A stretch of 64,000 nt of DNA from Caprimulgus europaeus (taxonomy: Eukaryota > Chordata > Aves > Caprimulgiformes > Caprimulgidae): contig OU015524.1 of NCBI GenBank assembly GCA_907165065.1, forward strand, positions 61,917,295 through 61,981,294, in the 5' to 3' direction. Below the pieces are notes generated by a model. That model saw nothing but the letters and a program-made list of their open reading frames with translations, was not told the DNA's origin and did not search any database. Within the stretch, counting starts at the first letter, position 1, and each line of letters opens with the position of its first letter. Below are positions 10,460 to 20,072 of the stretch, piece after piece. The translations under genes and the position numbers were made by a program.

Positions 10460-12946
10460 CAGGGGTCCTCAAACTACGGCCCGTGGGCTGGATACGGTCC
10501 TCAATCCAGCCCGCCGGTATTTACAGAGCTCCCCGCTCTACCGGGGGCTGGGGGGGGGGAACCAAGCAGCTGCAGGTGACTTCCTGCCACTTAATCTGCG
10601 CGCCGGCCTCCGCAGCCCCCAAGCACCCTCCGGGACTGGGCTGGAACCAGCACCTCGTCCTCGACCTGCCCTCCTGCGGCAGGCGAGAGGCGCGGGCGTC
10701 TCCTCTGCCAGGCAAACTCAGTCGGCAGCCTCTGGGCTGCGAGCTCCAGCCAACTCCAGCCAATCACCAGAGCCCCGGCGCAGCAAAGTTCCTTCAGTCC
10801 CTTCTGGCCACCCCTTCCGGACTGCGCGGCCGGGCTAAGGACAGGGGCAGTGGCATCAGCGAGGTGGGTGACTCCTCCGTCTCTCCCTCCCTCCCTCCCT
10901 CCAGCTCCCAGGCAGGACAAGCAAGCCAGCACCAGGGGGAAGTGTGCACACCACCATGACAAAAAAAAGAAAAATTGACTCCAAGTGCAGGGTATTCCAA
11001 GAAAAGTGGACCTCTGATTATTTTTTCATGGAGTACAAAGAAAGAGCTCTTTGTCTGATACGCCAGAATTCAGTCTCTGTGTTCAAGAAATACAATTTGC
11101 GTTGACACTACGAAACTCAACATAAAGATAAATATGATTCTTTGGTTGCACAAGTTAGACAAGATAAAATATTAAGACTGAAACATGGATTGACAACTCA
11201 GCAGAATACTTTTATGAAGCAAAAGCAGCTCAATATATCATCACTTCGAGCAAGCTATCAAGTTGCCAAGCTCATAGCGCGCACTGGCAGAGCATTCATA
11301 GAGGGAGAACTTGTTAAAGAATGCCTTCTTTCTGTTGCCAAAGAGATGTGTCCAGAGAAGGCAGATTTATTTAGTACCGTGAGTCTTTCAGGACCCACAA
11401 TTACACGAAGGATTGAAAAAATGGGGGAAAATTTGAATCTGCAGTTGCAAAACTCCTCAAAAAAACTTTGCTATTTCTCATTGGCACTCGGCGAAAGCAA
11501 TGATGTTCATGATTCTAAACAACTTCTAATTTTCATTCGTGGGACAAATGATTCTTTCAAAGTCACAGAGGAGCTTGCTGCACTGAAAAGCATCAAAGGA
11601 ACAACTACAGGAGAGGATATCTATGAGAAAGTTTGCCAAACTATGAATGATTTGGAGCTGGACTGGGGTAAACTATTCAGTGTGACAACTGATGGTGCTC
11701 CTAGCATGGTGGGATCCATGAAAGGAGTGGTTGCACACATTAACAAAGAGATGGACTAACGCAACCATTCCCATCCAATAGCCATACACTGCGTCATCCA
11801 CCAACAAGCACTGTGCTGTAAATCACTGAAGCTGGACTCTGTCATGAAAATTGTGGTTTCTTGTGTTAACTCCATTAGAGCTCACGCACAAAACCACAGA
11901 CAGTTTCAGGAATTTCTGTCTGAGCTAAATGTTGCCTGTGAAGATATTCTGTACCACACAGAAGTCCGTTGGCTGAGTCGAGGGAGAGTTTTGAAACGAT
12001 TTTATGACTTACTTCCACAGGTTTTTGATTTTAAGCTTTCTAAAAACAAAGAAGTACCAGAGCTCAAAGATGCAGAATGGAAATGGCACCTTGCATTGCT
12101 GACAGATGTAACAGAGCTACTCAGCAATTTCAATGCCCAACTTCAAGGAAAGGGGAAGCTCATCTGTGATGTATTCACATGTGAAAGCATTTCAAGTCAA
12201 ATTAGACCTGCTCATTAACCAAGTAAAGGAGGAAAGCTTCTGCCATTTCCCCACAACTCAAAACCTGTCTGCAGAAAAACCAGCAGTTGCATTCCCAAAC
12301 AAAACGTGTATGGATGTACTAGAAATGTTGCAAAAGGAGTTTCAAATTAGATTTAAAGAGCTTCGTCTCCATGAACAGGACATACAGTCTTTCTGGAACC
12401 CATTTTCCGTTGACATTGAAACTGTTGATCCGATTTACCAATGGAATTGGCCGAACTACAGACTTGTGACTCGCTGAAAGATGCATTCAAATCAAGCAGC
12501 CTTACTAATTTCTCCCCTCAGAGACATCATAATCTCAGGAACCATGCACTCAAAATTGCAACCGTCTTTGGCAGCACCTATGTCTGTGGGCAGACCTTTT
12601 CCCAAATGAAACATCTGAAATCTCCAATCAGATCCAGACTCACTGATGAACACTTGCATCGCTTGCTACGACTGGCAGTGACAAATATGGAACCTAACCT
12701 TGACCATCTCATTAGCCAAAAGCAGGCCCATAGTTCACATTGAAATATTATTTGTTTTTGTCGATTACAATTGTTCTTCATTTTAAATATTGCATTCTTT
12801 TTCCTGTTTTTTGTGCACTACTACAAATAAAATATGTGCAGTGTGCACAGGAATTCGTTCATTTTTTTCCAAACTATAGTCTGGCCCCCGACAGTGTCTG
12901 AGGAACAGTGAACCGGCCCCCTGTTTAAAAAGTTTGAGCACCCCTG
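10460..12946 (+). mobile_element. hAT-superfamily (Charlie-type) DNA transposon, full length, decayed
   Basis: 2487 bp. Terminal inverted repeats are CAGGGGTCCTCAAACT at the left and AGTTTGAGCACCCCTG at the right, 15 of 16 positions pairing. It is flanked by an 8-bp target duplication, gactaaat (10452-10459) and gactagat (12947-12954), with one mismatch; 8 bp is the hAT hallmark. It encodes one transposase pseudogene similar to the hAT-derived part of GTF2IRD2 and to Charlie8-type transposases. The first 500 bp are GC rich and noncoding, with a (CCCT)n run at 10883-10902. It sits in PEX7 intron 8 on the strand opposite to PEX7. Confidence 0.93.
10956..12743 (+). pseudogene. hAT transposase pseudogene (GTF2IRD2/Charlie8-like)
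   Basis: Begins ATG at 10956 in good context (ccaccATGa). Domains in order: a BED-type zinc finger remnant (codons about 10-60), the RNase-H-like core with VTTDGAPSMVGSMKG (first catalytic Asp region, near 11680-11725), the IHCVIHQ motif (near 11790), the VRWLSRG motif (near 11967), and a C-terminal hATC dimerisation domain with FGSTYVC and SRLTDEHLHRLLRL. Four disabling changes are seen: TGA at 11103-11105, TAA at 11757-11759, and two shifts of frame near 12176 and 12440 that together restore the original frame. In addition, the residue where hAT enzymes carry the catalytic Glu (YVC-E-QTFS) is Gly (GGG at 12588-12590), and one zinc-finger Cys appears to be Arg. The enzyme is dead. Confidence 0.9.
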
Positions 12947-14605
12947 GACTAGATGATCGTAATGGTCTTTTCCAATCAACCTGTTCTATGATTCCATGAT
13001 GCTAATTCCCCATTTGTCTCCTCTGCTGTATACTGGTGTCAGGCTGCTTTCACAGGGAAAATGCAAAAGCCTCTGGCATTGTTATTCCCCACACTATCCT
13101 CTGATCCTCATGCTTTCACTCTTCGCTGGGTTAGCAAGCCTGTTGGCAAATATGCTGTTGCCCTACTTTGTCAGATGGATCTTTTACTTGCCTCACAGTA
13201 CCCAATTGCTTAAAAAGGACCCTGTGGTTGTACGAGACAAAGCCCTGCTTGTGACACCAGCTACGCAGCCAAGTGCTGACTTGCTAAAGATTTATTTTCC
13301 TACCTGAACTTTTCTCCTTCACTGTCCAGATCAAGGAGAGCACCACCTGGACCCGCAATGCCATGTAGCCACTCTTGATACATTCATGGTCTCTTCGTTC
13401 AGTAAGATGAGAACCCACACAGGGGAATGGGTAAAGGCAGTGTTCTGAGTTTGGACAAACCCTAGCAGTCTCCCCACAACCTCCTGGACCTCAACCCAAG
13501 GGAGGCAACAAGCCTTCCAAGACATCAAGTTGGGTTGGCAGACACATACTTCAAGAGGGAATGCAACAGGAGGCAGTCTCCAGTTATAATACACATTTTT
13601 CTTTTGGTGCAGACACTTGATTCAGCTGACTCTGACACCTCCCCAGACTGAGCTTGTTCTTGCCCACGCATTTCCAGGGGACTAAATCTGTTCTATAGAT
13701 CCAACTTGTGCTGACAGAATTCACAATTTTCCAGCCTCCCCCATCATGGGATTCTTTATCCTTATCCTCTACTGTTTTAAGCACAGTCTCTAACTGTCCC
13801 TTCTTCTTTGCAATGTGGGATTTGGAAGGATATCTGTGAAGATCCTGTGCATCTTGCATTCACTGTCCTTGACAGTAAGCAGTTTGCTCATCTCCTCCTT
13901 CACCTCAGTACCTTGAAGAGAGCACACCTCCCACTGGTGAGGCCACCATCACCCCCAGGAACAGGCACCAGGTGCCAGCAGTCTAAGACCTGGAAGGCAA
14001 CATCCTCTCTAGTTCTATCAAGGTTGAGGACTCACACGTGCCAAGGACTACTGCTCCAGCAATTGTCTCCCTGTCAAACATAACCATTGTCACTGTATAG
14101 TCTCAAGCAGTCCTGCACCATCTATAGCAGAGCTTTGGAGCCCCTTTGCACCTCTGCATCTTTCTGTTAGCTGCATTCTAGGAGCTGTGACCACAGACTT
14201 GGGTGAAAAAAATTAGTATTCCAGCTATATCGCTCTTCCAGTAACATTTTGGAAAATATACGAAATTCTTACAATGGTTAACACACTAACTTCATGATGC
14301 AAATTTATATGATATTATGACACAAAATTATATACATTTATGATTTAGAAACATGTACAGGCACTGAGAATTAGCAAGGTTTCCCTTAGGAAACAGAACC
14401 TTTCCATGTCTGGTGCCAGACCACTTAGGACACAACCAGAAGCGACATCAATTGGGATGATTTGGGCAAGTGGGATAACTTTGCAGTCACTTGTGGAGGC
14501 AAGAGGGCTCCTCCCATTTGTAAATGTACTGCTTACTATATTCAGTTCAAAATTTAAAATTAAAATGTAGATCAAATAATTTGATTGAAATCAATCACAA
14601 TTGAT

Positions 14606-14645
14606 TGTGATCTCATTTAGGTGTTTGTGATCTCATTTAGGTGTT
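14606..14645. repeat. 20-bp tandem duplication
   Basis: tgtgatctcatttaggtgtt occurs twice in a row without mismatch, directly before a short CR1 3' end. Confidence 0.9.
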
Positions 14646-14712
14646 CCTGCTCTGGCAGGGGGATTGAACTAGATCATCTTTCGAGGTCCCTTCCAATCCC
14701 TAGCATTCTGAA
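14646..14712 (+). mobile_element. CR1 LINE 3' end, short fragment
   Basis: Reads cctgctctggcagggggatt, then gaactagatcatctttcgag and gtcccttccaatccctagca, the typical 3' terminus of avian CR1 subfamilies. About 70 bp remain. Confidence 0.75.
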
Positions 14713-15011
14713 ATATTCAGGAAAGTGTCATAAGTCAATGGACTATAAAGTACAGTGTATCTTAGAGAAGTCTTAATATGAAGTCAAACTTCTTTAGGAC
14801 TTTTAATCAGCTTTATATCAGCTGTACTATAAAATCCTCAGCAGTATCAGATATACTGGGAAGCCAGGGGAACTTGCTGTAAAGAATTTCAGCATACATA
14901 CCATGGAATAATACTAAAGCTTCCTCAGATACTGTTAGGATAAAAACTTTGTTCCTCTGACATTTTTATTTAAGCCTCTTATAAACATACGAAGTCACCC
15001 ACCTACATTCA

Positions 15012-15070
15012 TTTAAGAGGTTATTACAGGTTTAAGAGGTTATTATTACATTTAAGAGGTTATTATTCTT
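15012..15070. repeat. Three-copy 19/20-bp tandem repeat
   Basis: Units tttaagaggttattacagg (15012-15030), tttaagaggttattattaca (15031-15050) and tttaagaggttattattctt (15051-15070). Confidence 0.85.
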
Positions 15071-15322
15071 ATCAGGCACTATCACAGCCAGATGCAACTA
15101 TGTTCAGTAGAATGATGTGAAAAGGATTACAGAAAGCATCTGTCAGAGCAGGTATCATTCAGAAGGGTGACTGAGCTAGCCTTTAAGTGAAGAACCGATG
15201 CATTTTCAACACAGCAACATTAACTGCACTTCAGTATGTCCACTCTACAACTGGTTTGTATTGGAAGCCACATTACAATAGACTATCTTTCCATTTTTTA
15301 TCCAATTAAAGAAATACTGTAC

Positions 15323-15378
15323 CTTACAGTAAAATCATAGGAGCAAGAGGCCAATAAGGTTGCATGGAATGGTGAAAA
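15323..15378 (-). CDS. PEX7: PEX7 exon 8 (residues 248-265 and two bases of 266)
   Basis: A 56-nt exon reading [18 protein letters not shown] plus AG of the next Arg codon, against human [18 protein letters not shown]. Acceptor TTTTCTTGCAG and donor [19 protein letters not shown], completed by exon 9, is a WD40 blade end. It is too short for a long open frame and was found by phase and homology. Confidence 0.95.
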
Positions 15379-18320
15379 CTGCAAGAAAACAAAACAGAAC
15401 AACTTCTAAAGTAAAAACATCGTGAACATATACAGGCTTACTCTAAGGAGAAATTACTGAAGTTTAACTACTTAAACTGTCTTGGTAGGTACCATATTAT
15501 GCTGCAACAAAACAGACTACATCAACAAATTTCCTGCCATGCTTCTAATTACAAGGAGTGCTCTATATGATCCTGGTTTGGTTTGATTTCATTACAGCGG
15601 TGCCAAACAACTCTGCTGTAAAGTTAAGAAGTTTTAGGACAGTCATATAAACATTCATTAAATTCTGCTTTTGGCCAACAAGCTGAGTATCATCTTATCT
15701 AAAGCAAGTTTCAGAAAAGCTATGTGACCAGTTTATTATTTTCAGGGAGAGAAAATTTGTGCCATACTGCAGAGAACATAAGATGTATTACTCCATCAAT
15801 TCCATGTCCTAAAATTTTGAAATTATTTACAGAAATGTGAAAATTGGAGATATGTTGAAAAACTGAAGGCAGTATATTGTCACTTCACAATTTCCTCCTC
15901 TCCTCCAGGCTATTTTACAGGATACACTCTTCTATGGACTCTTTCAGACAGATCTAAGAACTGCAGCAATAAGGATGGAGTTAGGCAAAAATTGTTCAGC
16001 TCAGTTTCCAACTATTTTAAGGTCTCTATTTCTCAACAGGAAATGCAAAAGTCACTGACATGATTTCAGTTTGAAATGCAGGTCCCCCACATCCCAGTTC
16101 ATAGGTAAGATTCTTCCTGCAAGACTTACAATATTATTCACAGCTATTACAAATTCAAAAGTTAAGCTATTGCCACCCTGCCCAAGTTGCCAAGGGAGCA
16201 GTGTATGTTTTTGCCTGCTGAACTCTGCTGACAGATTTCTCTTTACTATAGCAGAATTGAGGGATGTGCATGCTTGAACTTTAAACTCCTCAGATTTCCT
16301 ACAATTTTTCTGGAGGGGAAAAAAATAATCGCCAACAAAAGATCTTTTTCTTCTGCACCTCAGGAATAGGAAGAATAAAGAGGAAGAAGTCTGATGGGCG
16401 ACAAGAATCAATGGTGCATTTCCCATAAGGCCCCTTTGCATCTTTGCGCACATAGTTTCAGATGAAGCAAAAACATCTTGTCAAGGCTGAAAAGATTTGT
16501 CATTAACCTTAAGTATCCTAGAAACTTACTTAAGCAAACTATTTAAATACTTAGCATAGTGCTACACATACAAGTTGAAAAAATTGCCTAATATCTTTCT
16601 GCTACAAAGAAAACAGAATATTTTAAAAATTCTGTTACACTTAACTGTAAGATACCACAATTTTATCATCTGAACAGTTGTATATGGACAGAAGAGACCA
16701 ACACACCATCCAGCCTGACCTCCAATATTTCACTGATCATTCATCCAGTTATCTTTTTAGGTAAACTCAAAGCCTGTAACTACATTTCAATATACCAGAT
16801 CGAAGCCAGTTAAGAATATGAGACATTCAAATGCACCAAAGTCAAACTTTCCTGAAAAAGGGTTCCAGATGACCTCAGTGTGCTGATAATGCCCTGTACT
16901 GCAGTGAAAGACCACAAGAAATCTGCAGAAACCTGACAGTATTGTGTTAGGTACAATTCCTTGCCAGCCTCAGATCTGACAGTCAATGCAACTCTGAACA
17001 AGTGCACAGAATACAAAAGACAGACAACTGAAGAGTGTGATTTCATGGTTGGTTTCAGCTAATTTAAGAGTGTGCTGCTGCCAAGACTCGTGGCTTTCCC
17101 TTTCCTTTCCACTTCAGGCTGCGTGCTCCTGCCCTCTCCTTTCTGTCAGGGCTTGCAACTGTGCAGTAGAGTGACAAATTGAGACAGCCTAGTGATCCAG
17201 ACAGAAACTAGTCGCTTTTAGGGACAGGATTTTCAGTCAGCGCAATCAGCTGAGCCAACTCGCTGCGCACCTTTATAAGCGCTAGTGTCAGCTCAGCGTA
17301 GGGAAAGGGACATCAGGAGCGACAGCTGCCTCTGTTTGGGTAGTTTGGGTAGAAGAACATTTCACAGAGCCAAATTACAGCATGGTTATGCAGGAATTAA
17401 ATTAGAAAAAAAAGACTGGACAGCCACCACCAGTGGGGGTAGCAGGCAAAGGTAGCTGGGATAAGGAAGAGCAGGAGCTTCTCAGGCTGTCTGGCCACAA
17501 ACAGGATTTGTGATATGGAACCACTCCCTGAGTCATACCCTTTTCTGACAAATAACAGCCTAAGTGGAGTAACTTTTAAAGGTGTTAGAAACACATAAAA
17601 AATTCCAAGGAATGTTAACCAAAATACTGACCTAAGATAATTTTTTTTCTTCCAGTTCAGACTTCCTAGAAAATATTAATAAATATACCTGTTCCTGAAA
17701 GGCTTTAAAAGGATCAGGTATTATCTAAATAATATAAAAAAATAATAAGCACTAACTAATGTGAAAAAAATGTCATCATGCATCTAGAACAAGTTCCTAT
17801 CGGTGGGTGATCTAGTAGTACACAGATCCAGTATAGTCATCTGTAGCCTTTCATGCATAAAGTTTCAAAATCTCTCTGAACATATCCACATTTTGTTTTT
17901 ACACACAAAAATATGTATTTACAACAAGTTCTATAGCTTACCTTATGTGAATATTGACCCTTTGTATGAAAAGAAAAAGGCACAGCACCATTTAAAAAAA
18001 AGTAAGGGAAGGTATTTTCTCTATCTCAAATTTCCCACATAACTTTGCTGAAGTAAACCTCCCAACTCTCTCAAGTTTTCAAACATTCCTCATGGAAATA
18101 TATTGACTTTGAAGATGTCATTTACTTTGAAATACCAGCATCCTGCTAAATATCAAAATGTTTTATAGTGATAAACCAAAGGTTTTCAAGAAAAGTCACT
18201 GTAGCATCTAAAATCTGCTGGTTTTTTCCTAGTTATTAGATAATACAAAATATTACTGTTTAAAAAAACCAAAACTGTAACAATGCAGAAGTGGTCAATG
18301 TGGAATAAAATACAACTTAC
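15379..18320 (-). other. PEX7 intron 7
   Basis: Mostly AT-rich intron without recognised repeats. A small patch at about 17200-17320 is CpG-containing and carries a TATA-like TTTATAAG (see findings). A weak old-repeat-like stretch lies near 16690-16760. No gene seen. Confidence 0.8.
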
Positions 18321-18434
18321 TTTTACTCTTCTGATAGCATAGGTATGACCAAGCAAGGCGAACACTGGTTGCCGGATGTTCCGCAAATCCCAGCCTTTCA
18401 AGCTACAGTCAACTGCACCAGTTACCAGCAAGTT
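18321..18434 (-). CDS. PEX7: PEX7 exon 7 (residues 210-247)
   Basis: A 114-nt, 38-codon phase-0 exon: [17 protein letters not shown], then [20 protein letters not shown] with a final K. Acceptor AATCATCAG, donor GTAAGTTG. It holds a full blade edge ([12 protein letters not shown]). Gly 215 and Ala 216 here correspond, with a two-residue offset, to human Gly 217 and Ala 218, positions known to be altered in rhizomelic chondrodysplasia punctata type 1. Both are unchanged here. Confidence 0.97.
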
Positions 18435-18833
18435 CTGATGATTTGATAAAACACAGATAGATCAGGACAATTTAATTACTAAATTGCAGTGATGCATATG
18501 TTGGCTACAAAAGTTAGATAAATCAAATAATACAGATTAATAAATCACAAATGAGGTCTCCAGTGTGTAAATCAAAGAGAACAGAGTAATAGAAATTGTT
18601 GCTCCACTATGGACTATCCTGTCCACTATACAAAAGAATAAGCAAAACCTCTGATCTTCTTGGGCTGTCCATCTGTTGGAACAATGCTCTTCTGAAAATG
18701 TAATAGTGAATGAGAGCAACAAAGCAACTAGACATCTCTTTATAAAGACGAGATGCATTCATGTTGCAGTAAAAGCCCACACTATTTCATGAGTTGTTCA
18801 ATTAGGTAAACAATTGGATGAACAGGTTTATAC
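18435..18833 (-). other. PEX7 intron 6
   Basis: Short 399-bp intron between exons 6 and 7. Nothing recognisable in it. Confidence 0.9.
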
Positions 18834-18940
18834 CTCGTCATATTTGCACCAGTCACAGCTCAAGATCTCAGCCTGGTGGGCTGGTATCACAAGTTTGACC
18901 CCTGGAGACTTCACATCCCAAACTCTTAAAGTCTGGTCAC
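18834..18940 (-). CDS. PEX7: PEX7 exon 6 (residues 174-209)
   Basis: A 107-nt exon completing Gly 174 and reading [20 protein letters not shown], then [15 protein letters not shown], matching human [20 protein letters not shown] and [15 protein letters not shown]. Acceptor TTTGTTTCAG, donor GTATAAACC. LRVWD closes one WD40 blade, and [10 protein letters not shown] opens the next. It ends in phase 0. Confidence 0.96.
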
Positions 18941-20040
18941 CTGAAACAAAGAGAAATTGATTCAACATTGTTGAATCAGTTATGGGATGCAGTTAATCTG
19001 CTAGTACTTAGTAGACAACTGTTTCTTACCTGTACAAAATACAAACTATTATATGAGGACACGCATGCCAAATTAAGCAAACACATTACAGACAGAGATC
19101 AGAATGATGCACAAAAGAAATTAGAAGCCCTCTCTTTTCCAGGCTGAACTGTACTCTTGGTGAATAAATTCCCTACCTGTAAGGTGGGAACAACACATGA
19201 TTTCACACCCTTTTCATTCCCTTTGCCTATTTTAACATACTGACTGCATCTCAGTATATGTACAGCACTCCTGACAATGAAACCCCGCAGTGAGCTGAAG
19301 CCCCAAACATCACTACAGTGCTTGTAAGAACGGGGCAACATATGGAGAGGAAGAAACATGACCAGCAGGGTCTTGGCAAAAAAAAAGTAGTATGCCCATC
19401 CACCCACCATGAGTCTTGCTAATCTGCTTGCCCGCAGAGGACACATTTCAGTTTGAGTCTTAAGTCTTTCAGAGATATTATAATGGACTTCTTAAAAAGC
19501 TTTTATTTTAATGTCATCAGATAACATAGATTTGAAGGGGAAACACATATTTCTTTACAGACAGGGTCATTTTTCCCAAGCACATAAATATAAAAATCCA
19601 GGTGAATTAGAATGAACTGCTATAGAGATGAGCCACAGTAGCATTCTGAGAGCCAAAAACATTTGGAAAAGTAAGTCACTCAGCCAATAACAATTTGACA
19701 CTAAATATGCAATTGCCCTAACTATTTATTTTTTAATAGAAAATGCTGATGCACGAGAAAAAAAGAGTTATTTTTCCTTTTTTTTATTTCTTTGAAAATG
19801 CTAGACTTTGCTGTTATTAATTCTGGCTGGCACTATTTGTGAAACGTTTTTAATGGAGTAACATAACATGCAAGCGAAGGTTTCTGTGAATAGAACAGAC
19901 TGAATTAAAGCCAAAGGCAAATCCAGTTTTTCCCTTTAAGCTGTAAGCAGAAGAATCAGATTAATAATGATTAACAGTGTATCCTGACATATACATTTTA
20001 ACAAACTTTTTTCACCTCAAACATCTTTCCATGACCCCAT

Positions 20041-20072
20041 TTTATATATTTTTATATATATATATATATTTC
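20041..20072. repeat. (TA)n microsatellite
   Basis: Alternating TA tract interrupted by short T runs. Confidence 0.85.

Larger units (their letters stand above)
9921..12998 (+). mobile_element. CR1 LINE 3' part, plus orientation, interrupted by a hAT transposon
   Basis: CR1 sequence from about 9921 ('tagtgtggccagcaggag') to the 3' end near 12998 ('ccaatcaacctgttctatg'). It is split at 10459/12947 by a DNA transposon. On both sides the CR1 reading 'ggttggactagatgatc' is preserved through the target duplication. 5'-truncated copy. The 5' limit is approximate. Confidence 0.9.
1981..15322 (-). other. PEX7 intron 8 (13.3 kb, repeat-rich)
   Basis: The longest PEX7 intron in the window. It contains a CR1 copy split by a solo LTR (4040-6175), a CR1 copy split by a hAT transposon (9921-12998), a short CR1 3' end near 14650 and two small tandem repeats. 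The stretches 1981-4039, 6176-9920 and 14720-15322 are AT-rich with no gene seen. The block at 13000-14170 is less AT-rich than its surroundings and is unexplained (see findings). Confidence 0.85.

Noticed and set aside
10483-10962. 158-codon plus and 123-codon minus frames
   Set aside because: GC-rich 5' noncoding part of the hAT element; no match to transposase and no start context.
16688-16760. Old repeat-like phrase ccatccagcctgacctcc
   Set aside because: Resembles ancient CR1-type text but is too short and diverged to call.
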